NCBI GenBank assembly: GCA_030849075.1
Contig: JASAOO010003461.1
Location: 1 to 64,000 of the forward strand
DNA length: 64,000 nucleotides
Direction of reading: 5' to 3'
DNA from: Zelonia costaricensis
Taxonomy: Eukaryota; Euglenozoa; Kinetoplastea; Trypanosomatida; Trypanosomatidae
Positions 29,483-39,276 of the stretch are shown one piece after another. The notes under the pieces were generated by a model, which did not search any database, was not told where the DNA came from, and was given only the letters and a program-made list of their open reading frames with translations. The translations under genes were made by a program, and so were the position numbers. Position 1 is the stretch's first letter, and every line of letters begins with the position of its first letter.

Positions 29483-30727
29483 CGCCGCGGTGCTGATGCC
29501 GAGTGCGAGGGGGGAGGGGGACGGGAGGCTGGTGGAAGACGGCCGGGGTGGTGTCCGTGGTGGGGCGTGGGGATCATGAGACACGTGCGGCGTGTAGGAA
29601 AGTATGGAGAGGAGAAGCGTCGCGGTGATGACGGTGATGTCGATGAGGGCGGGAGGAGGAGGAGTATGGACACATGGCAGGGGAGGGGGGGGGGACTGCC
29701 GCAGCGCAGTTGGGTTTCCATACTGGCGTGGGGCTCTCAGCTCCCTGCACCACTGCCAGCGAGAACCTTCTCCCAAGCACACACACACACCGCGACCTGC
29801 GCCTGCTCAAAGGCACGAGACCGACCGCTGAGAGCATCCACGGCCAAGACGCGTGCGCGACGCACTAAACAGCTCCACGCACCGGCACACTCGACGTGAA
29901 GTCCTCGGACGACGACGTCACATCGAGAAGGAGACGCACAGGGAACGCCCCCCCCCCCACCCATTGTCGAGCTGCTGCACGCTGCGTTGAAGACCTTTAC
30001 CCTTGATGCGTGCCGCTTTGCTCTCTTTTTAGCGATGCCCGCGACGCTCATCATCCGACCCTGAGGGGGCGACACCCAGACACACACACACACACACACG
30101 TACACACGTGCACACACACGCGTTCACACACGCCGTCGCCCTCACCTCCGTCATCTTCGGCTCTTCACGCGCGTAGCCGCGCACACACCGTTTATGCGTG
30201 GCGGAGCGTGCGTGCAGGCGCATGAGGTGCAAGACCAGGAAGTGCGATACGAGGGAGGAGAGTGGGGACGGCGCGATGGCAGGGGCGCCGTCGGGGCTTT
30301 GGGGGGGGGGGAAGGGGGCGCCGTGCGACCGTTCAGCCGCCGGCGACATCGGCGCTGGTGCACACCACAATCCGCTGCGGACAAGTTGCACGTCCGCAAA
30401 CCCGACAAACCACCGCCGCAGGCACACGGGATTCAGATAAGAAGGGAGACGCGTCGAGCCCCGACGTCGGATGGACACGTCCTCGTGCTTCTCTCCTTGT
30501 GTGTGTGTGTGTGTGTACGGTAAAGGCGAACGGGGATGTGCCCGCCTCACCCCCCCGCTCTCCGTGCAGGCTCGGATGCGTTGGTTTCATCCGTTTCTCG
30601 TTCTTTAGGAAAACAGAGACATACGCACAGATATTCCACCGCAAACGCACACTGGACGTGTTGCTGCTCCTGGCGCGCGCACCCCCGCCCCGGATGCGCG
30701 CGCGATTTTGTATGTGTGGCTTGCCGT
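29483..30727. other. Intergenic region, 1.2 kb
   Basis: No gene is supported. It contains a C run near 29950-29959, a CA tract near 30081-30100, a G run near 30300-30309 and a TG tract near 30499-30515. Minus-strand AGs preceded by pyrimidines occur close to the ADAL start, but none is clearly best. Confidence 0.6.
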
Positions 30728-31102
30728 CTAGTGACCGCCGCCGCCCACGATGTTGAAGATCTGGTTCGACACGTACCACTGCCCGTTGTCTTGGGCGAGG
30801 TGGAAGACGTCGTTGAACTTGAGCGGGTGGCGCTCTTCCTTGAGCAGCACCTCGCCGTTCACCACGACGAGCACGCCGCCGCTGAGGGAGGGCTGGCAGT
30901 CCACGTTGTCCTGCTTGAAGGCCGCCTCCGCGAAGCCGAGGTTGCCGAAGCGCGCCATGATGGCGTCCACCCCCTGCATCTGCTCGCTCTGCCACGTCAG
31001 CAGCGTCGAGGGGCGGTAGATGCCCGCCAGCTGGGTGCGCTGGTTGGCGAAGAAGTTGTAGTAGTGCTGCACGAAGCCCATACCGACTTCGTTGAAGGAC
31101 AT
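30728..31102 (-). CDS. NTF2: Nuclear transport factor 2
   Basis: 124 aa, the usual length for NTF2. NTF2 imports Ran-GDP into the nucleus and binds FG nucleoporins. The opening FNEVGMGFVQHYYNFFANQR, the LAGIYRPSTLLTWQSEQMQG segment and the closing HLAQDNGQWYVSNQIFNIV follow the family end to end, with no insert or extension. The protein should work at the nuclear pore and in the cytosol. The start is fixed by family length and by a putative acceptor AG four nucleotides upstream. It sits next to NOP16 and H3, giving three nuclear-function genes in a row, though co-transcription here does not imply co-regulation. Confidence 0.95.
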   Translation of the reverse strand: MSFNEVGMGFVQHYYNFFANQRTQLAGIYRPSTLLTWQSEQMQGVDAIMARFGNLGFAEAAFKQDNVDCQPSLSGGVLVVVNGEVLLKEERHPLKFNDVFHLAQDNGQWYVSNQIFNIVGGGGH

Positions 31103-32062
31103 CGCGCTGGCAGGGGCAAGGGAGGGGGATGGGGGGAGCGACAGAGGAAGGGTGAGGAGTGACAGAAAGGGGCCGCAGTGCTGAGAGTGGGCGCGTGTGT
31201 GTGAGTACCTGCTGGGGTGGGGGTGAGTAGCCGGGGTCGGCGAGAGCGGTAGTGGTGCGGGTGGTGGTGGTGGTGGCGAGGGTTCCTTGCCCGGTGCGTG
31301 TGTGTCGGTGGAGGCACGGGGGAGTAGTGGTTTAGAGGTTTGTGGGTTGGCAATGGCGATGGTGGTATACGCGCATCGCGACGAGGAAGAGGAGGGATCG
31401 GGGAGGGGGAACAGGACGAGAACACCGATGGAGGAAAGGGGCGGGGGGGGGGGGGAGACTCACACACGCCACGTGGCGGAGAGCAGCACACACGGCGTTG
31501 AGCGGCGCGTACTGTCGCACTGACCGCCTCCGCAGCAGTGAGTGTGGGTGTGGGATGTGGGATGCACCAGCGTCGGGAACTCATCCATTTCTTTGCAGTC
31601 CCTCTTGCACCCCGAATAGCCTGTAAAGGCACTGCTGGAAGCTGCGACACGGAGATCGAGGAGGAAGCGAAGGCAGCCGCTCGTGTTGATCAGTCTCTAC
31701 GAGCTGCACCTCCCCCGGCGCGCGCTCTCCTGATTCTTCTCAGCGTGCGCTGCGTGCACATGCGCGATTCGTTTGTGTGTTAGGGCCACTCGTGGTGGCC
31801 TTAGTCGAGTCACAGGACAGCCCTGCGAGGCGGAACGGAGACGAAAAGGGGGAAGCGTTGCACGTTACTCGATGAAGCCAAACACATACACACCCGCACA
31901 GACATCCACACCTGCACTCGCACGCAGCATGCCTCCGCTCCAGGGCACAGGCACACACGCGTGAGGGTGCGGGGCGTGCGAGGAGGAGGAGGAGGCAGAG
32001 CAGCCGGGAAGAGTCAAGGCAGGGCCGCCGCAGCTGCCACCGCATCTCCTCCCACCCCCCCT
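31103..32062. other. Intergenic region between NOP16 and NTF2
   Basis: No gene is supported. Minus-strand pyrimidine tracts (plus-strand G runs near 31112-31150 and 31441-31456) dominate the NTF2-proximal half. The NOP16-proximal half is mixed sequence with a CA tract near 31885-31915 and is probably the NOP16 3' UTR. Confidence 0.6.
31107..31160 (-). other. Putative spliced-leader acceptor of NTF2
   Basis: A C/T-rich minus-strand tract ends in CTGCCAG with the AG at 31108-31107. No other AG occurs for about 70 nt upstream. The implied 5' UTR is only four nucleotides beyond the spliced leader. Confidence 0.65.
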
Positions 32063-32653
32063 TTACGCCCGCTGGCCGGAGCGCAGGTGCGGGTCAGCGA
32101 ACTGCTCAACAGAGAACCATCCCTTCGCCTCCGCCTCCGCAAACTCCTTCGGGAACGCCGCCTTCTCCCACGTGAGGTAGTTCACGATCTGGCGCTGCAG
32201 CTGGCGCATGTTGAGCTGGAAGGGGTTCAGCTTGTGGTCCAGCGTCATGCGCTTCAAATCCGTGCCGTAGCGCTGGATCAAGTTCACTATGGTCGACCCC
32301 TCCTGCTCGCTGACCGGGCGGCCGATTTTGCTTGCCTTGACGCGCTTCTCGTGCTCGGCGAGCTCGTTCTGCTCCTCGAAGATGCGGCGGGTGTGGGGCC
32401 GCACCTTGGCCTTGCGCCGCTCCGCTGCGGACTTGGGGGCGCTGGGATCGATGGCGAGGCCGAGGCGCGTGAAGGTCTGCTCAGCGGTATTGTTGCCCTC
32501 GAAGTACTTCTGGGTGAAGCGGTTGTTCGCGCCTGCCACGTCGACGGCGCGGACGTGGGCGAAGCGGCGCTTCAGATACTGCTTCTTTCCGACGCGGGTG
32601 ATGGGGATGTTCTTCTTCACCTTCCCCTTGGGCGTCACCTTGATGCGGCCCAT
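32063..32653 (-). CDS. NOP16: Ribosome biogenesis protein NOP16
   Basis: 196 aa, basic, a normal NOP16 length. NOP16 is a nucleolar factor of 60S pre-ribosome assembly. The N-terminus is Lys/Arg-rich (MGRIKVTPKGKVKKN). The C-terminal part carries the family signature: LIQRYGTDLKRMTLDHKLNP, then FQLNMRQLQRQI, equivalent to the ..KYG.D...M..D.KLN..Q.T...L pattern. No signal peptide or membrane segment is seen. In the 85 nt before the ATG the minus strand has a long C-rich tract but no AG; the first upstream AG is at 32740-32739, so the tract probably lies inside the 5' UTR. Confidence 0.92.
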   Translation of the reverse strand: MGRIKVTPKGKVKKNIPITRVGKKQYLKRRFAHVRAVDVAGANNRFTQKYFEGNNTAEQTFTRLGLAIDPSAPKSAAERRKAKVRPHTRRIFEEQNELAEHEKRVKASKIGRPVSEQEGSTIVNLIQRYGTDLKRMTLDHKLNPFQLNMRQLQRQIVNYLTWEKAAFPKEFAEAEAKGWFSVEQFADPHLRSGQRA

Positions 32654-33469
32654 CGTGGCGTAGGAGGCGATGCGCAGAGGCCGTGGGGTGGGGGAGAAAA
32701 GGGGTGGGGGGGGGGGTGGGGTTGGTGGTGTAGGCGGGCTGCGGGTGCCGAGAAGGTCGCGGTGATGCAGTCGGGGAGTTCGGCGCGCAACGCTGCCGGG
32801 AGAGGGTTGCAGACAGCTGTGACTGTGTGTGTGTGTGGAGGGGGGGGGGCGCAGATAGTGGGTAGCAGGGGTGGGAGAGGTTAGGGCAACTGCAGTCAGC
32901 AGAGAATAGGCAAGCATGGTGCTCGCGTGGAATGCGGCACCGCGTCAGCGAAGTCCATTGGCGCGTGCCACGGCTGCACGGCTCGCTCTCCCAGCTGCCG
33001 CACTGTCACAGATAGGCGCCGCTGTCTTCGCTGAAGGCTGCAGAGGGCACCAAGCGGCGCAACAGCGGGCCAGTGCACTTTCGTGGGTGGGAGGCGTGGG
33101 GGAAGGGGTGATCATCTGCAAAGGAGCTTGTCGCGTGGTGCACGTTGGGAGAAGAGGCACGGCGGGGTAGGGACACCGAGCCGCGGGCTGATGTAACTCA
33201 CACAAGTCACGTAGAGGAGATCAAGAGAGAAGAGAAGTGCGTCTATGAAGTGGCGATGGGGGCCACCGCCGCCGCCGCCGCCACCGCCACTGCGGCGGCT
33301 GACCGCCTCACCCGCCCCCTGAGCACACGCACACCGAAATGCACTCACGAGCGTGCCCGTGCGCCGGTGTTCAGGGTGAGTGTGAGAGGAGGGGGAGGGG
33401 GGGGAGAGGGGAGGGGGACGGGGCAGCCCACCTTCGGGTGGAGAGGGAGGAGAAGAAAGTCCAACACGC
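32654..33469. other. Intergenic region, 0.8 kb
   Basis: No gene is supported. It contains C-rich minus-strand tracts near 32690-32722 and 33390-33420, a TG tract near 32824-32838 and a GCC-type run near 33260-33290. It should contain the NOP16 5' UTR and the H3 3' UTR. Confidence 0.6.
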
Positions 33470-33862
33470 CTAGTTGCGCTCACCGCGCAGGCGCATGGCC
33501 AGCTGCACATCCTTGGGCTGGATCGTCACGCGCTTCGCGTGGATGCAGGCGAGGTTGGTGTCGGCCATCACGGACACGATGTACGCCTCCGTCGCCTCCT
33601 GGATCGCCATGATGGCGCTGCTCTGGAAGCGCACGCCCTCCTTCTGCGCGCTCGACACCTCGCGCACGAGGCGCTGGAACGGCGCGCGCTGGATCAGCAG
33701 GTCCGTGCTCTTCTGGAACTTGCGGATCTCGCGGATCGCGCACGTGCCCGGGCGCCAGCGGCGCTGCGCCTTCTTCACGCCCGACGCCGCGTTCGGCGCC
33801 TTCTTGCTCTTCTTCGACGTGATGCTGCGCTTCGCGCGGGCGGTCTCCTTGGTGCGGGACAT
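33470..33862 (-). CDS. H3: Histone H3, trypanosomatid type
   Basis: 130 aa, a core nucleosome histone. The N-terminal tail [20 protein letters not shown] is the divergent trypanosomatid form of the ARTKQTARKS tail. The globular part is clear: [19 protein letters not shown] (34-52), [52 protein letters not shown]. The lysine at 74 (SAQKEG) corresponds by position to the loop-1 DOT1 target region. It looks like the replication-type H3, not the H3V variant of kinetoplastids, which has a different tail. One copy is present in the window. Trypanosomatid histone mRNAs are trans-spliced and polyadenylated; a putative acceptor abuts the ATG. Confidence 0.97.
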   Translation of the reverse strand: MSRTKETARAKRSITSKKSKKAPNAASGVKKAQRRWRPGTCAIREIRKFQKSTDLLIQRAPFQRLVREVSSAQKEGVRFQSSAIMAIQEATEAYIVSVMADTNLACIHAKRVTIQPKDVQLAMRLRGERN

Positions 33863-34884
33863 GGCTGAGAGATATGGGGGGGGGGTTGGAGGGTTGGAGG
33901 GGGGGGGGGAGTGAGGTCTTGTGGCGGATGGCTGTGGGCTCTGTGGTGCACCATCCATGAGATGTAAAGCGGGAGAAGAGAGAGAGAGGGCGGAGATCGA
34001 GGCATCAGGGTCCGCACAGCGGGAAGCTAACTGTCTGTAGATGTGTGTACGTGTGTGTTGCATGGCCAGCTCCCACACACAAACACACACACACAAACGC
34101 ACACCTGGATAGCTTGTCAGTAAGTTCTGCTGTTGCCTCCGTCTGCGGGTGTGCGCGCTCCTCGTGCGCGAGCTTGTAGGGCGTGTCTTCGCCTCTGCTC
34201 ACGCGCAGCGCTCACGAGGCGGAGACAGTACACACACACACACACAGACACACATACACTCACACGGAAGCGTAGGAGTACGCGGGGTGGGGGTTGGGGG
34301 GATGGGATGGGGCCGCACCTTTATGCGTGGTGACAGCGTTGGGCACTACTCGTTGCGTGTTTGCCATGGAGAAGAGGTGCGGAGGGAGAAAGGGGAGGGA
34401 GTCACGCGTGGTGCAGCGACGCTGCGGTCGTGTGAGGGGGAGGGGGGGGGAGCCGGGGCGGGGGCGGGGGCGGGGAGGGCGGACGGCATCGAGAGCGGTG
34501 CGGTACCGGAAGGGGGGCAAACACAGGAGATCGGGGAAGGGGGAGGTGGGAGGTACAACATCGGTACGCGCACACGTTCCGACTGAGCGGGACTCAAAAA
34601 ATCAAATCAACGTCCACACACGCACACACACGCACAGACACAAACACAAACGCAGGGGCAGAGAGGGAGGGGAGGTGACGGGCGCCGGGTGGACACACCA
34701 TCTTGTCGCGAACTCCATCGTCGTGGACCCCCCTCCTTTACCCTGCAGGTCGCCACTACTGTCTTGTAGCGGCGCGACCTTTCCCGCGGCCTGCCGCTCC
34801 AGCTGCATGAGAGGCGGACTGCGGCACCCGCTGCACCTGTGCAAGACTCGCCGACGCATCATCGCGGTCGAAGAGTTGGCGAGT
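33863..34884. other. Intergenic region, 1.0 kb
   Basis: No gene is supported. It has the H3 acceptor region at its left end, CA tracts near 34085-34100 and 34231-34250, G-rich runs near 34437-34480, and otherwise unremarkable sequence, probably the 3' UTR of the 1393-aa gene. Confidence 0.6.
33865..33914 (-). other. Putative spliced-leader acceptor of histone H3
   Basis: Two C runs interrupted by AA/TT on the minus strand are followed by TCTCTCAG, with the AG at 33866-33865. No other AG lies in the tract. The ATG follows after two nucleotides (CC), which would make one of the shortest 5' UTRs possible. Confidence 0.65.
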
Positions 34885-37800
34885 CTACTGCTGCACCGGT
34901 GTTGAGGCCGCGGTCGTAGCGGCGCTGACACCGGCGGAGGGGAGCTGGTAGCGACGCCGCGCGACATCACGTGCGACCTCGCGCTGCCGGGCCCGACACA
35001 CGGGCAGCACGTCGCGCAGCGCCGCGCCGATGAGGCTGTCCGTCATGCACAACAGCGGCGTGCCAGCCGGCGTCGGCAGCGACGCGACCTGCAACACCTG
35101 CTGTGGATTGTGGAGACGAAGGTGGTGCGCGGCGGTGGCGCTAGTAGGGGCAGGGGCGGCGACGACGGTGGTGTACGGACTGGCCGGTGGCGGCGATGTC
35201 GGCTGCCTCGCCTGCACGCGTGGGCTGACGCGCAGGGCAGTCGGCGATGCGGCGCGTGGCCGAGCGCCAACGTGGGGAACCGCAGACGCCCCCGCCGCCG
35301 CAACAGCAGCAGCGCCGGGAGCGTGGTGCGGTTGGTAGCGGTAGACGGCAGCGAAGGGTGCTTGCGGGGCGGGGCCTGGCGCCCACATGAGCTTGACGTC
35401 GTGCCAGACCGCCGCCGCACTCGGGGCGGGCCGACTCGCGGCGCGCGCGGCGTGCCCCGTCTCTACTGCGTGCGGGTCCGCCCCCCGGTGACGGCCTGGC
35501 GACGGCGATGCCGTCCGCTGCAGCCCCTCGCCGTTGCGTGAAAGGTCAGCCAGCGCTGCGTGCGGTGGGACAGCCGCGGATGACGGCTCTTGGTGCCGCT
35601 GCGGCTGCTGCTGCGGGTGCTGCTGCTGCTTGCGACGGCTGTGCGGGTGGGTGGCGCTGCTGCTGCTGCACCCGCGGTACCGGCTGCTGCGTGGCGTGCC
35701 CGTGCCGTGCTCCGGCACGGTGCTGCTGATGCCCTCGACGGAGCGGAGGTGGTGCCGGTGCAGGTGGTAGCGATAGCGGCGGTGCCCGCTCGTGTGGCCG
35801 GCCTGCTGCTGCCGCTGCGGGGGGTGGTGCCGTTGCGGCCCGGCCTGGTCCAACGCCTGCGCCTGTGGGTCGCCCTCGCCGGTGGGCAGTATCATCATCG
35901 ATGTCGCGGCCGCGCCAGGGTTGCGGCGCCGGGTGATGCGCCAGTGCAGGCCGACGTGCTGGGCGCCGTTGCCCGCGCTGCCGTGGATCAGAATGGGCGC
36001 CACCTTGTGCGACAGCAGCGGCGGCGCACCAGCGGACACGTCGTCCGCTCCCTCAGTGCCGGCGTGGGCCTCGCCGCCTTCTATGTAGGGCACAAACCGC
36101 CGCAGTGCGCCCTGGGAGGAGCTGCGCGAGGATGGGGTGCTTGTCGTCGGCGTGTTGGTTGTCGTCGACGAGGTCTGCACATCCACGCTGCGGTGGCGGT
36201 GCGGCGGCGAGACGCGAGAGCGGTGCACGTGCGCGGCGGCGGCCGCCACGACCCTCAGGCTCGTGCCTGCGTGCGACCCGCCCTGCGCTTCCTCCTCTTC
36301 GTCCTCTCCTTCCCCCCTCCACGGGGCACGTCGGCTGCCGCTGCCACGCATCGGCGTCGCGTCTGCCACGACAGCGCCTCCAGACGTGATGGAGAAGATG
36401 ATGGGCGCCGGTGGCGTGGCAGTGCCGCCCACGACTGCGGCGGCGGCGGTGCTTGTTGGGGCCGCCCCCGCAGTACCCGCGACAGAGCTCCTTTCCCGCT
36501 GCTGCTGCGACCGGGGCGGGGGTGGAGACCCGCCCCCCGCCCCCACCAGCCCCGTGCTGCCCCCACCCCTCACGTCCATCAGAAGTGCATCCGCGAAGGC
36601 CTCCACCGGGGAGGAGGTGGACAGGCCCGAGGTGGTGAGCAGCGCCGGGGCCGCCGCCGTCGCTGGTGGAGGCGCAACGCCGGCCGTCAGCGCCATGACG
36701 TCCGCGTGTGCCTGTCGCAGTGCCGCCTCACGCATCGCCGACGCCACTGCAGGGGACTGTTCTGGCGGTGCAGCGGCGGCGGCGGTGGCGGAGAGGCGCA
36801 CCTTGGGCATCGCCGGCGGTGCCCCCGGCAGCACAGTCGAAATCACCTGCCGCGCCGCGTGCTCGCCGTCTGGCGTCATGTCGAGCGGTGTCACGGTGGC
36901 AGAGGCGGCGGCATCGGCAGTGGTGTACTCGTGCCGGGGCTGCGTGCGGGTGCGCGTCCGCGTCGTCGCACTCGAGCGCGACTCTCGCGCCGGGCGGCTG
37001 GACGGCCCCTCTTCCCCGAGGTACACCCGGCTGACCAAGTGATGCTGCAGGTGCTGCTGCTGCGGAGTCTGCCGCCGCGAGCCGCTGCCGGCACGCGAGG
37101 GCTTGTGGGATTGCTGCTGCTGATGTTGATACTGCTTCTCCGTCGATGATAAGCGGCGCTGATGCACCAGCGAGCGCTGCTCGTGCATGCCGTGTGGTGA
37201 GCTTTGATGACGACGCCGGCCGCTGCTGCCGAAGGGCGGCGATGACTTGCTGGCCGAGGCGACGTCGTGCGTGCTGTGACGCCGCGGCGCCGACACGCGG
37301 CCGCGCTCCTGCGACGCACCGGCGTGGCGGCTGTGCTGCCGTGGCGCCGACGCAGACGGCGTCGCGGCGGACGGCGTCGGCCCTCGACCGTGCCGCGGCA
37401 CCCGCTGGGTGGGCGAGAGGGGGCGCGTGTGGCGGCTGTGCGGGTGCGTCGTGGAGGCGGTGTCGGCGGCCGAGGAGGACGAGGCCGACATCGCGTCGTA
37501 CACGCCACGCCCTTCGAGCCGACCCTCCCGCATGGCCCGCATCATCATCGCCAGCGGCGGGCTGCGGTTACGGCGGTCATCGGCGACACTCGCACGCGCA
37601 CCCGCACCGCCGCCTGCACCACCTGCAGCGCTTGCAGCACCACCGCCGCCCACGGCGTTGTGCGGCGCCCCTGCACTCGCCTCGTCGTTGCCGCCACTCG
37701 TGCGCTGCCTCGGTGGAGTGGCTGACGCGCCGGCCTCGCCGCTCTGCACGCCGTCGCGCTTCTTCTCCGCCCGGCGGTGGCGCCGCAGGACCTCGCGGTG

Positions 37801-39066
37801 CTGACGCTGCTGGTGCTCGAGCTGCATCAGGTAGCGCTGATACTCTACGAGGGAGGCGGGGATGGGGGAGGAGGAGGGCGGGGGCGGTGCGGGCTGCTGC
37901 TGCTGCTGCTGTGGCTGCGTCGGGTGGAGCCGCGGCGGGGAGGGGTGATGTTTGCGGTTGGGCGTGCTGGTGGCTGCGGTGATGCCACGGAGCTCGTGCG
38001 GTGGTTGTGGTGGCAACGCGCGGCTGGCGACGTGCCCCGTTGACAACCACGGCTTGCCCTCCCCGCGCGACGTGCGGTCCACCGCTGTCGGGGCGTCGAC
38101 TGCAGAAATGTCAACAGCGCCGGCACCCCCTTCGCCGTGTTGCGCTCGCGGATGTTGGCGAGCAGCCTGCTGCTGCCGCTGCGGGTGCTTGGCTGCCGGC
38201 GGCTGAACTGCCGTGTCGGCACCCGCGAGGTCGGCATCATCGAAGAGGGCCCGCTTCGCGTGGTCGATCGAGTGCAGCTGCGGCGGATGCGGTGCCGCGG
38301 CGCTAAGGAGGGCACCCGCGGCGTCGGCGGCGGCGATGCTGCGCGTCACTACTGCGGCAGGCGCCGCCGTTGTCGTGGAGACGACGACTGACTCTGAGGC
38401 GAGCAGCTGAATGCCGTCTGTGATGGGCAGCAGGGCGAAGGACGCGGGCATGACGCGCGAGTCGGTCACGCCACCCGCCGCGACAGCCGGGGCAGCCGGT
38501 GGGGGCGGCAGGAGCACCTTGCGTTCTTGCAGCTGCTGCTGCTGTAGCTGCACGAGCGCCTCAAGGTCACGCTGAATGGCGAAGAGGTAGTTGGAGGACG
38601 TCAGGCTGGCGGACGGGCTCGCGCTGCCGTCGTCGCTGCACGTCTCACTCGAGGCCACGTCGCCGCCTACGGCCGGCTGCGCGCTTCCATGCGACGTGTA
38701 AAGCGGTGGCGGTGGCTGCAGCTGCACGGCGCCCTCGCTGCCGGCCGCCGTCGCACGCATCAGGTAGCGCTGCTCCAGCTGGTAAGGTCCGCCACCAAGG
38801 GCAGCAGCGCCAGCAGCCGTGCGAAGGTGCGAGGTTGTCGCCGCCGCTGCTGGCTCAGCGGAGCGGCTGATGGAGCTGGACATCGTTGTACTGCTGCTGC
38901 TGCTGCTGGTGATGTTGGCGTTGGCCAGCATGCTTGCGTCCGCCGCCGTAGCGGGGGCTGGACGTGCGGTGCTGCTGCTCGGTACGCCGGCACCTGGGTG
39001 CTCCGTCATGGCGCTGTTGTTCAACCCCGCCGGCGGCGGCGGCGACGAGTGCACGTCATCGTGCAT
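34885..39066 (-). CDS. Unrecognised low-complexity protein, His/Gln/Ser/Ala-rich
   Basis: 1393 aa, no family recognised. The start at 39066 (MHDDVHSSPPPP) is the first Met after a CA-repeat-derived upstream frame. Most of the chain is compositionally biased, with Gln, His, Ala, Ser and Arg runs. Two short segments look like coiled coils: NYLFAIQRDLEALVQLQQQQ, and LVEYQRYLMQLEHQQRQHRE with the basic continuation VLRRHRRAEKKRD. Both are near a YLM element also seen in LEQRYLMRAT. The last about 100 residues look less biased (SLIGAALRDVLPVCRARQRE). No signal peptide, membrane span or catalytic motif is seen. Codon composition and the uninterrupted frame support a real gene. A disordered scaffold or RNA-binding protein is possible but speculative. 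Confidence 0.75.
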   Translation of the reverse strand: MHDDVHSSPPPPAGLNNSAMTEHPGAGVPSSSTARPAPATAADASMLANANITSSSSSSTTMSSSISRSAEPAAAATTSHLRTAAGAAALGGGPYQLEQRYLMRATAAGSEGAVQLQPPPPLYTSHGSAQPAVGGDVASSETCSDDGSASPSASLTSSNYLFAIQRDLEALVQLQQQQLQERKVLLPPPPAAPAVAAGGVTDSRVMPASFALLPITDGIQLLASESVVVSTTTAAPAAVVTRSIAAADAAGALLSAAAPHPPQLHSIDHAKRALFDDADLAGADTAVQPPAAKHPQRQQQAARQHPRAQHGEGGAGAVDISAVDAPTAVDRTSRGEGKPWLSTGHVASRALPPQPPHELRGITAATSTPNRKHHPSPPRLHPTQPQQQQQQPAPPPPSSSPIPASLVEYQRYLMQLEHQQRQHREVLRRHRRAEKKRDGVQSGEAGASATPPRQRTSGGNDEASAGAPHNAVGGGGAASAAGGAGGGAGARASVADDRRNRSPPLAMMMRAMREGRLEGRGVYDAMSASSSSAADTASTTHPHSRHTRPLSPTQRVPRHGRGPTPSAATPSASAPRQHSRHAGASQERGRVSAPRRHSTHDVASASKSSPPFGSSGRRRHQSSPHGMHEQRSLVHQRRLSSTEKQYQHQQQQSHKPSRAGSGSRRQTPQQQHLQHHLVSRVYLGEEGPSSRPARESRSSATTRTRTRTQPRHEYTTADAAASATVTPLDMTPDGEHAARQVISTVLPGAPPAMPKVRLSATAAAAAPPEQSPAVASAMREAALRQAHADVMALTAGVAPPPATAAAPALLTTSGLSTSSPVEAFADALLMDVRGGGSTGLVGAGGGSPPPPRSQQQRERSSVAGTAGAAPTSTAAAAVVGGTATPPAPIIFSITSGGAVVADATPMRGSGSRRAPWRGEGEDEEEEAQGGSHAGTSLRVVAAAAAHVHRSRVSPPHRHRSVDVQTSSTTTNTPTTSTPSSRSSSQGALRRFVPYIEGGEAHAGTEGADDVSAGAPPLLSHKVAPILIHGSAGNGAQHVGLHWRITRRRNPGAAATSMMILPTGEGDPQAQALDQAGPQRHHPPQRQQQAGHTSGHRRYRYHLHRHHLRSVEGISSTVPEHGTGTPRSSRYRGCSSSSATHPHSRRKQQQHPQQQPQRHQEPSSAAVPPHAALADLSRNGEGLQRTASPSPGRHRGADPHAVETGHAARAASRPAPSAAAVWHDVKLMWAPGPAPQAPFAAVYRYQPHHAPGAAAVAAAGASAVPHVGARPRAASPTALRVSPRVQARQPTSPPPASPYTTVVAAPAPTSATAAHHLRLHNPQQVLQVASLPTPAGTPLLCMTDSLIGAALRDVLPVCRARQREVARDVARRRYQLPSAGVSAATTAASTPVQQ

Positions 39067-39123
39067 GATGGCTTCAAACACGCTCGAGTCGATCAGAGAC
39101 ACGCAAACGCACCAGCTCTCATC

Positions 39124-39124
<1 letters not shown>

Positions 39125-39159
<35 letters not shown>
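39125..39159. repeat. AC microsatellite
   Basis: Uninterrupted AC run of 35 bp, the longest pure dinucleotide run noticed in the window. It lies in the 5' region of the 1393-aa gene, between its putative acceptor and the ATG. Confidence 0.95.
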
Positions 39160-39163
<4 letters not shown>

Positions 39164-39199
39164 AAGAAGACAACGATGCAAACACGTAACGACGATCAG

Positions 39200-39276
39200 C
39201 TCGTGTGCGTGCGTGTTGGAGAGGACAAGTACAAAGGAGGGAGGGGGGGGGGAGGGGGGGGGAAAGGAAGAGAAGA
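39200..39276 (-). other. Putative spliced-leader acceptor of the 1393-aa gene
   Basis: A strong C/T tract (39276-39236 on the minus strand) is followed by the first AG at 39201-39200, in CACACGAG. The implied 5' UTR of about 133 nt contains the long AC microsatellite. Confidence 0.55.
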
